Under the pieces are notes generated by a model. It was not told the origin of the DNA and made no database searches. It saw only the letters and a list, made by a program, of their open reading frames with translations. Below are positions 57,969-64,000 of a DNA stretch of 64,000 nt, in pieces. Source of the stretch: Methylobacterium gnaphalii (GTDB lineage Bacteria; Pseudomonadota; Alphaproteobacteria; Rhizobiales; Beijerinckiaceae); contig NZ_BJZV01000001.1 of NCBI RefSeq assembly GCF_007992215.1, positions 310,001 to 374,000 on the forward strand, given 5' to 3'. The position numbers and the translations under genes were made by a program. Position 1 is the first letter of the stretch; each line of letters opens with the position of its first letter.

Positions 57969-60254
57969 ATGGCTGGGGAGCGCGCGGCAGCGGCGATACG
58001 AGGCCTTCCGGCCCGCGCCGCCGGTCGCCTGCCGCTGCCCTCGCTCAACCTTGACGCGCTGCGCGACGGCTTCACGGGCGCCATCGCCCTGGAGGCCGGC
58101 CAGCGCCGGCTTTTTCCGTGGCTCGCGGTAGCCTTCGGCGCCGGCATCCTCATCGAGCTCACCGCGACCCAAGGGCAGCCGAACCTCGCCGCGCCGCTGG
58201 CCGGCGCGGGCCTCGCCCTCGCGGCGACACTCGCGCTGCGCGCTCGGCCGGTGGCGCTGGCGTTGATGCTCGGCCTCGCCGCCGTCCTTCTCGGTTTCGC
58301 GGCCGCTGCCTATCGCGTGGCCAGCGTGGCGAGCCCGGTCCTTGCCCATACCACGATCGCGCCTCTCACCGGCCTGGTCGAGGCGCTCGACGAGCGCGAG
58401 CAGGGCGCACGGCTCATTGTCAGGGTGATCGCCCTCGGCTCCCTGGAGGAGGGCGTGCGACCGACGCGGGTGCGGGTCTCCTATCGCAAGGCGCAGGCGA
58501 TCCGGCCCGGCGACCGGATCAGCGCCAGCGCTCGCCTGCTGCCCCCGCCCGAGGCCGCGCGACCGGGCGGCTACGATTTCGCCCGCGACGCTTACTTTCG
58601 CGGGATCGGCGCGGTCGGCTCCCTGACCGGGCGGATCGACGTGATCCCCTCCACCGAGCCGCTGCCCTGGGACCTGCGTCTCGCCGCTGCTGTCGACGAT
58701 GCCCGCAACGCGGTCACCCGCCGCATCACCGACGCGACCGGAGGGCAGGCCGGTGCCGTGGCTGCCGCCCTGGTCACGGGCAAGCGCGGGCTGATCTCGC
58801 CGCAAACCAACGACGTCCTGCGCGCCGCGGGGATCTATCACGTCGTTTCCATCTCCGGGCTCCACATGGTGCTGGCAGCCGGCGTGGTGTTCTGGCTGGT
58901 GCGCGCGCTGCTGGCCCTGGTGCCGATCCTGGCCCTGACCTGGCCGGTCAAGAAGATTGCGGCCGGCGCGGCGATGCTCGGCGTCACGGCCTATTGCATC
59001 TTCTCGGGGTGGGACGTTGCCGCCGAGCGCTCCTGGATCATGACCATGGTGATGCTCGGCGCCATCGTCGTCGACCGGCCGGCGCTGAGCATGCGCAATC
59101 TCGCCCTGGCGGCGATGATCGCGCTGGCCCGCGAGCCGGAGGCGCTGCTCGGGCCGAGCTTCCAGATGTCGTTCGGGGCCGTGGCGGGGCTCATCGCCTG
59201 CTCGCCCCTGCTGAGTGCACGGCTCTTCGCCGGGGAGCGGCGCGGCTGGCTCGGCCGCAGCGTCTCGTTCGTGGTGACGGCGGTGGCCGGGACGCTGGCG
59301 ACAACCCTCGTCGCGCAGATCGCCACGGCCCCGTTCTCCACCTTCCATTTCCAGACCGTCCAGCCCTTCGGCCTCGTCGGCAATGCCCTGACGCTGCCGC
59401 TCGTCTCGCTCGCGGTGATGCCATCCGCCGTGCTCGGCATTCTCGCCTATCCCTTCGCCCTCGATCAGCCGATCTAGTGGCTGATGGGGCAGGCGGTGCG
59501 CGGCATGCTGGCGATCTCGACCTGGATCGCCGGCTTCGGCCAAGCGAATCTCGTGGTGCCGGCCTTCGGCCCGGCGGCCGTGGCGCTGCTCGCCGGGGCC
59601 CTGCTCGTGGCGACGCTCTCGGTATCCCGCCTGCGATGGCTGGCGCTCCTTCCGGCCTTGAGCGGCGTGGCGCTGGCCGCGGCGCCAACGCGCCATGACG
59701 TCTTCATCGATCGGGAGGGGGCAGGGGCTGCGGTGCGCGGTGCCGTCGGCCGGCTCGCGATCCTGGGCAAGCCGCCGAACTTCGTGCTGGAGCAGTGGCT
59801 GAAAGCGGATGGCGACGGACGGCGTCCCGATCAGGTCGCGGCGGGGGAGGGCGGGCACTGCGATCGGCTCGGCTGCACGATGCGCGCCGCGGATGGCCGG
59901 TCCATTGCGCTCGCGACGGACAAGCGCGCCTTCCACGAAGACTGCGCCCGCGCCGATATCCTGATCAGCCGCCGGGACGCGCCGCCGGGCTGTGCAGCCG
60001 CCCTGATCGTCGACCGGAAGTTCCTCGCCGAGCACGGCGCGGTGACGATCCGGCTCGATCCTGCTGGGCCGGTGCTCGCCACGGTTCGCAAACCCGGCCC
60101 ACCATCGCCATGGCGGGCCGCTTCGGCGGTCAAGCCGCCGGACAATCCGGCTGCCGCCGTTGATCTGCCGTCCGGCTTTGCGGCCTGGGCGAAGAAACCT
60201 GGGGAGGAGCCCGAACCGCCGGCCGACGATGCGCCCGTCGAGCCGCTTCAGTAG
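57969..60254 (+). pseudogene. comEC: ComEC/Rec2 DNA-uptake channel interrupted by in-frame TAG
   Basis: A ComEC/Rec2-type membrane protein, 761 codons from ATG to the final stop, split by TAG at 59475-59477 (codon 503). The upstream half has the OB-fold region (LIVRVIALGSLEEGVRPTRVRVSY), the competence-domain signature IYHVVSISGLHMVLAAGVVFWLV and SWIMTMVMLGAIV. Reading continues in the same frame after the stop as WLMGQAVRGMLAIS, typical of ComEC, through a C-terminal domain to 60254. In homologues this point usually reads WWLMG, so a TGG-to-TAG change is likely. The truncated product lacks the last helices and the C-terminal domain and is probably inactive for DNA uptake. It ends overlapping the lexA stop on the opposite strand. 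Confidence 0.85.
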
Positions 60255-60976
60255 CGGCGAACGAGGCTCACGAGGCGGCCCTGGATCTGGACCCGGTCGG
60301 GCCCGAGCACGCGGGTTTCGTAAGCGGGGTTGGCCGCTTCCAGCGCGATCGATGAACCGCGGCGGCGCAGGCGCTTCAAGGTCGCCTCCTCGTCGTCGAT
60401 CAGAGCGACGATGATGTCGCCGGTCTGCGCCGTATCCTGCTTGCGGATCACGACGAGGTCGCCGTCCAGGATGCCGGCATCGACCATCGAATCGCCGCGC
60501 ACCTCCAGCGCGTAATGCTCGCCGCCCGCGAGGAAATCCGGCGACATCGCCACCGAATGGCTCTCGTTCTGGATGGCCGAGATCGGCGTACCGGCGGCGA
60601 TCCGGCCCATGACCGGCACCATGACCGACCGGCCGTCCTGGTCGAAGATCTGCGTCTGCGCCGGCTTCGGCGGCGTGGCCTTGGCGCGGCCGCCCTCGAC
60701 CACGCTCGGTGTGAAGCGGCGGATCTCGGCCTGAGGCGCCGGCTGCGGCCGGCTTGCCACGGCCTCGGGGATGCGGATGATCTCGATGGCCCTGGCCCGG
60801 TTCGGCAGCCGCCGCAGGAAGCCGCGCTCCTCAAGGGCCGTGATCAGCCGGTGGATGCCGGATTTCGAGCGCAGGTCGAGCGCATCCTTCATCTCGTCGA
60901 AGGACGGAGGGACGCCGCTCTCGCTCAACCTCTGCTGGATGAACTGGAGCAGCTCCAACTGCTTGCGCGTCAACAT
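60248..60976 (-). CDS. lexA: LexA repressor
   Basis: A 242-residue SOS repressor. The N-terminal winged helix spans residues 1-65 ([37 protein letters not shown]). The self-cleavage site Ala128-Gly129 is in RIAAGTP, and the catalytic dyad is Ser163 (RGDSMVDAG) and Lys201 (ATLKRLRR). A longer linker than in E. coli LexA (202 residues) is usual for alphaproteobacteria. The ATG at 60976 starts exactly at the conserved MLTRKQ; the much longer open frame upstream is an artefact of high GC. Its own SOS box is at 61045-61059. Confidence 0.95.
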   Translation of the reverse strand: MLTRKQLELLQFIQQRLSESGVPPSFDEMKDALDLRSKSGIHRLITALEERGFLRRLPNRARAIEIIRIPEAVASRPQPAPQAEIRRFTPSVVEGGRAKATPPKPAQTQIFDQDGRSVMVPVMGRIAAGTPISAIQNESHSVAMSPDFLAGGEHYALEVRGDSMVDAGILDGDLVVIRKQDTAQTGDIIVALIDDEEATLKRLRRRGSSIALEAANPAYETRVLGPDRVQIQGRLVSLVRRY

Positions 60977-61044
60977 GCGAGCCACCTGGGATAGAGCGAT
61001 CACCGAGGGCGCGATCGCCGAAACAAACCGCGAACACGTTAAAC

Positions 61045-61059
61045 GTTCCTCAAGTGTTC
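61045..61059 (-). promoter_or_regulatory. SOS box (alphaproteobacterial LexA operator)
   Basis: GTTC-CTCAAGT-GTTC matches the alphaproteobacterial LexA consensus GTTC-N7-GTTC exactly. It lies 69-83 bp upstream of the lexA start codon and 121 bp before the likely start of the divergent exported protein, so LexA autoregulation is expected and control of the other gene is possible. Confidence 0.85.
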
Positions 61060-61179
61060 CGCAAGGTACTCTCAAGCTCGCGCGTGAGCACCGCATGCAG
61101 TCTGCGCGTCCGTGCCGATGGACGTCTTCGGCCGGACGCCGTATTGCGCAGCACAATGGATGCGGATGCCGATGGTACG

Positions 61180-61827
61180 ATGAGACCTGAGCGTGGCAAA
61201 CGAATCGCGGCCTTGGCTCTGGCGGCAACCGTGGGCAGTACTGCGGTGGTGCCGGGCGCCGTGGCGGAAGAACCGGCAGCGATCCGTCCATCCGATGCGA
61301 AAACCGGGACCGAGCGCTTGATCGAGACCCTGAGTGCGCGTCTGCTTGCCGCCCACAGCGCCACCGCTGTCCTGGAAGCCTGGTGCGCCGAGCGCGGCCT
61401 CGCGACCGATCCGCACCTGACGGCCGTCCGCGTGCCCGGCCGGGACAAGCCGCTTTCCGCCGCTCAGCGCGAACGGTTGCAAATTGGCCCCGACGAACCG
61501 GTCCGCTACCGTCGGGTGCGGCTGACCTGCGGCGGGCACGTGCTCTCGGAGGCCGACAACTGGTACGTGCCGGGCCGACTGACCCCGGAGATGAACACCG
61601 TTCTGGAAACCACGCAGACGCCGTTCGGCCGCGTGGTCCATCCGCTTCTGCCGAGCCGGCGCAATCTCTCCCTGAAGATGCTGTGGACGCCGACGGAGGC
61701 CGAGCCGCCGGGTCCGGAGCGGAAGCTGTTCTTCGTCGAGGCCGTGCTCTCGACGGCGGCCGGACTGCCGTTCTGCGAGGTCGCCGAGACCTATACCGGG
61801 GCCGTTCTGGCACGCGGCGAGCACTGA
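61180..61827 (+). CDS. Exported protein with chorismate-lyase-like (UbiC-like) domain
   Basis: A 215-residue predicted exported protein. [20 protein letters not shown] and the following small residues up to VAEEPAA form a signal peptide. The mature part, with [47 protein letters not shown] and [18 protein letters not shown], resembles the chorismate lyase/UTRA fold, where an R-x-V-x-L strand, ADNW helix and PFG turn recur. Export and an unusual C-terminus ([12 protein letters not shown]) make a true UbiC activity doubtful. Two earlier in-frame ATGs (61054, 61156) are possible, but only 61180 gives a signal peptide at once. It is divergent from lexA. Confidence 0.55.
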   Translation: MRPERGKRIAALALAATVGSTAVVPGAVAEEPAAIRPSDAKTGTERLIETLSARLLAAHSATAVLEAWCAERGLATDPHLTAVRVPGRDKPLSAAQRERLQIGPDEPVRYRRVRLTCGGHVLSEADNWYVPGRLTPEMNTVLETTQTPFGRVVHPLLPSRRNLSLKMLWTPTEAEPPGPERKLFFVEAVLSTAAGLPFCEVAETYTGAVLARGEH

Positions 61828-61943
61828 CGGTCGGCCTGCAAACCCTCGCTGCGGCGGCCTCCGGGTCGGCTTGCACGGTCGCGGGGTCGCGGGCTACCGA
61901 TGCTGCGAGAGGCTTCGCATCGAACGCAGCCCGAGGAGGAACC

Positions 61944-62363
61944 ATGACCGCCAGCCGCGCCCTGCGATCCCTTGCTCTTGCGGCCCTGGCCATGCTCGCC
62001 GCCGGTCCCGGGCTCGCGCAGCGGGGCGGCGATCCGAGCGGGACGTGGCTGACCGAGAGTGGCGCGCGGGTGCGGGTGGCGCGCTGCGGCGGCGGCTATT
62101 GCGGCACGCTGGCCAGCACCACCGGGTCGGGCCTCGACGTCAACAATCCCGATCCGGCGCTGAAGAGCCGCAAGCTCGTCGGCGTCCAGATCCTGACGGC
62201 CACGGCGCCGAGCGGCGACGGCTTCGAGGGGTCGCTGTACAATCCCAATGACGGCAAGACCTATTCCGGCTCGATGACGCCGAAGGGGCCGGACCACCTC
62301 GCGGTGGCGGGCTGCGTGCTGCGCGTGCTGTGCAAGAGCCAGACCTGGACGCGGGTGAAGTAG
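61944..62363 (+). CDS. DUF2147 family secreted protein
   Basis: A 139-residue exported protein. [26 protein letters not shown] in parts is a signal peptide, cleaved near GLAQ. The mature domain is DUF2147: [27 protein letters not shown] at its start, [26 protein letters not shown] and the C-terminal [16 protein letters not shown]. Four cysteines probably form two disulfides. The family is common in alphaproteobacteria, and its function is unknown. The start has GAGGAGG upstream, an excellent ribosome-binding site. The gene stands alone. Confidence 0.9.
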   Translation: MTASRALRSLALAALAMLAAGPGLAQRGGDPSGTWLTESGARVRVARCGGGYCGTLASTTGSGLDVNNPDPALKSRKLVGVQILTATAPSGDGFEGSLYNPNDGKTYSGSMTPKGPDHLAVAGCVLRVLCKSQTWTRVK

Positions 62364-62450
62364 GCGCAGCGGCTGCATCTCCCGAGAAGGCTCGATCTGC
62401 GCGCTCTTGTCCCTTGGAGGCCGGCGAGCGCGCAGGCTATGTCCCACGCG

Positions 62451-62467
62451 TTGTGAGCGGCTCACAA
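62451..62467. promoter_or_regulatory. 17-bp lac-operator-like palindrome
   Basis: TTGTGAGC-G-GCTCACAA is a perfect 8-bp inverted repeat around one base, 29 bp before the ATG at 62497. It equals a symmetrised version of the E. coli lac O1 left half, so a LacI-family regulator is conceivable. It could equally be a leader hairpin. No LacI gene is in the window. Confidence 0.5.
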
Positions 62468-62496
62468 GAAGCCGCCCGATCCGAGGAACGCCCACG

Positions 62497-62925
62497 ATGA
62501 TGCTCCGACACCTCCTGATCGCCAGTCTCCTCGCGGGTGCCACGGTTCCCGCCGCGGCGGAGGATGCAGCGCCCCCGAAGCCCATCCGGAATGCGCCGGC
62601 CCCGCAGGCCCTTCAGCTCGCGGCCTATGTCTATGCCGCCTCGAATGTCTGCGGATACCGGATCGGCGTGCCCGAATTCGACGCGCTCCTGGCCAAGATG
62701 AACACCAAGGCCGAGGATGTCGGGCCGCGCGGGGCGTTCGGGTCCCATATCCAGGGCATGTTCACGATGATGTCGAACGACATGGCCCTGCATCGCGAGC
62801 AGTCCTGCATCGCGGTTGCCGGCGAGTACGGCCCGCAGGGCAATATCGCCAAGAACGTGCTCCAGCCGGTGCCGGCGGACGAGCAGGCCCCCGCCACGCC
62901 TCCCGCGGCGAAGCCGGCCCAGTAG
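62497..62925 (+). CDS. Hypothetical secreted protein
   Basis: A 142-residue protein with a clear signal peptide (MMLRHLLIASLLAGATVPAAA, cleavage near AAAED). The mature part contains YVYAASNVCGYRIGVPEFD, LLAKMNTKAEDVGPRGAFG and MTMMSN-like helices, with two cysteines that could pair, and a Pro/Ala tail. I recognise no named family. Either ATG (62497 or 62500) may be the start; CGAGGAACG precedes them. A lac-operator-like palindrome is just upstream. Confidence 0.7.
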   Translation: MMLRHLLIASLLAGATVPAAAEDAAPPKPIRNAPAPQALQLAAYVYAASNVCGYRIGVPEFDALLAKMNTKAEDVGPRGAFGSHIQGMFTMMSNDMALHREQSCIAVAGEYGPQGNIAKNVLQPVPADEQAPATPPAAKPAQ

Positions 62926-63003
62926 CGGTTCGCGCGCTCACCGCCGGACCATCGTTCGAAGGATTCTCGTCCCAACCCATCCGCGCCCTATCTCCCGTCC
63001 GGC

Positions 63004-64000
63004 ATGTTTGTGTTCGAATGGGTCGTCGGGGTTTTGGTCGGGGCCGTGCTGCTGGCGGCCCTCGCGCGACGCGTGGGCGCGCCGTACCCCGCCTTCCTCG
63101 CGCTTGGCGGGGTGGTGCTGGCCGTGATGCCGGGCGTCCCGAACCTGCGGCTCGATCCCGAACTCGCGCTGACTCTCTTCCTGGCGCCCGTCCTGGTCGA
63201 TGCGGGCTACGGCACTTCGCTGCGCGACATGCGCATCAACTGGCGGCCGATCGCCGGTCTCGCCGTCGGTGCAGTCGCGGCGACCACGGTCGCGGTGGCG
63301 ATCGTGGTCAAGCTGCTCGTGGCGGATATCCCGATCTCGGCGGCCATCGTCCTCGGCGCGATCGTGGCGCCGCCCGATGCCGTGGCGGCGCTCTCGGTGC
63401 TCGCGCATGTGCCGCTGCCGCACCGGCTCACCACCATCCTGCGCGGCGAGAGCCTGCTCAACGATGCCGCCTCGCTGCTGATCTACCGGCTCGGCGTTAC
63501 CGCGGCGGCCACCGGCCATTTCACCCTATCGGAGGTGGCGCCGGCCTTCCTGCTCGGCGTGGTCGGCAGTCTCATTGCCGGGCCTGTCTTCGCCCGCCTC
63601 TACCTCTGGTCGATCCGCTGGGTGCCCGATCCCGCGAGCAGCATCATCCTGCAATTCGCGGCCGCCTTCGGCGTGTGGATCGCAGCCGAGGCGGCGGGGC
63701 TGTCGGCCGTTCTCACGGTCGTGACCTTCGCGGTCACGGTGGCGCGCTACAGCCCCGAGCGCACGGCGCCGCGCCCGCGCGTCCTGTCCTACGCGGTCTG
63801 GGAAACGGCGATCTTCGTCCTCAACGTCATGGCCTTCGTGCTGATCGGCAACCAGATCGGCCCGATCATCGAAAGGCTTCACGCCGACCAGCACCTGTCG
63901 CACGCCCTCGTCGCGGGCTCCGTGCTGCTGACGGTGGTTCTGGTGCGGATTGCCTGGGTCCTGCCGGCGAGCGGTATCCGGCGTATGGGCTTCGCGGCGA
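63004..64000 (+). CDS. CPA1-type Na+/H+ antiporter (5' part)
   Basis: The first 332 residues of a monovalent cation:proton antiporter, cut by the window end. It starts MFVFEWVVGVLVGAVLLAAL and shows around nine hydrophobic segments. CPA1/NhaP marks are FLAPVLVDAGYGTSLRDMR, GAIVAPPDAVAALSVLAHV (the exchange-site region, PPDAVAA instead of the common PTDPVA) and LRGESLLNDAASLLIYRL. It would exchange Na+ or K+ for H+ across the inner membrane. No stop codon occurs before base 64000. A 78-nt gap follows the secreted-protein gene. Confidence 0.88.
   Translation, partial: MFVFEWVVGVLVGAVLLAALARRVGAPYPAFLALGGVVLAVMPGVPNLRLDPELALTLFLAPVLVDAGYGTSLRDMRINWRPIAGLAVGAVAATTVAVAIVVKLLVADIPISAAIVLGAIVAPPDAVAALSVLAHVPLPHRLTTILRGESLLNDAASLLIYRLGVTAAATGHFTLSEVAPAFLLGVVGSLIAGPVFARLYLWSIRWVPDPASSIILQFAAAFGVWIAAEAAGLSAVLTVVTFAVTVARYSPERTAPRPRVLSYAVWETAIFVLNVMAFVLIGNQIGPIIERLHADQHLSHALVAGSVLLTVVLVRIAWVLPASGIRRMGFAA

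Noticed and set aside
61026-61049. EcfG (general stress) promoter GGAAC-N16-GTT on the minus strand upstream of lexA
   Set aside because: The match overlaps the SOS box half-site and is short; such matches occur by chance. Kept only as a remark.
60248-61993. A 581-residue minus-strand open frame containing lexA
   Set aside because: Only the last 242 residues are LexA, starting at the canonical MLTRKQ. The upstream part is Arg/Pro-rich and lies over the SOS box and a divergent gene.

Overview
The window is GC-rich alphaproteobacterial DNA, most likely Methylobacterium/Methylorubrum (Hyphomicrobiales). The evidence is a cyclic beta-1,2-glucan exporter, a full-length methylsuccinyl-CoA dehydrogenase of the ethylmalonyl-CoA pathway, methylmalonyl-CoA epimerase, PHB phasins, an alphaproteobacterial LexA box (GTTC-N7-GTTC), a short ProRS and the order nuoN-birA-rnj-mce-DUF1467-proS-lolCD-dnaE. 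It reads as core chromosome with small accessory pockets. I see no CRISPR array, rRNA, intact insertion sequence or prophage. One tRNA (Asp, GTC) is present.

Layout. 1-8.3 kb: the 3' end of an NdvA-type exporter, a YihY membrane protein, an EamA transporter, methylsuccinyl-CoA dehydrogenase with a strong terminator, a small conserved protein, and two divergent paralogous GT4 glycosyltransferases. 8.4-9.9 kb: two phasins; the first has a TTGC-GTT-GCAA palindrome in its promoter region, the second has a long Ala/Pro/Lys N-terminal tail. 9.9-22.8 kb: DegP-type protease, RarA, an aldo/keto reductase, a TetR-DUF1348 operon with two perfect operators, an M32 carboxypeptidase, a YegD-like Hsp70, RluC, a small secreted protein, a HAD phosphatase, ATP12, two small proteins and DedA. 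22.8-23.7 kb: a CAP-domain lipoprotein and tRNA-Asp.

24.0-39.4 kb: a complete 14-gene nuo operon for respiratory complex I. NuoE carries a long C-terminal extension ending in a helix-hairpin-helix domain, and NuoL has a histidine-rich loop. A perfect 20-bp palindrome lies 60 bp before nuoA. 39.5-53.7 kb: biotin ligase, RNase J, methylmalonyl-CoA epimerase, DUF1467, an apparently inserted GT61 gene, ProRS, LolC, LolD, two small genes, a PAS protein and DnaE. Palindromic intergenic repeats sit in several gaps.

53.8-64 kb: a glyoxalase-family protein, a lipoprotein, citrate synthase, GluRS, a comEC interrupted by an in-frame TAG, LexA with its SOS box, several exported small proteins, and a CPA1-type antiporter cut by the window end.

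Metabolic thread: methylsuccinyl-CoA dehydrogenase, methylmalonyl-CoA epimerase, phasins and citrate synthase all sit around acetyl-CoA partitioning between glyoxylate regeneration, PHB storage and the TCA cycle. A 13-mer shared between the phasin and gltA upstream regions suggests, but does not prove, common control by a PhaR-like regulator.
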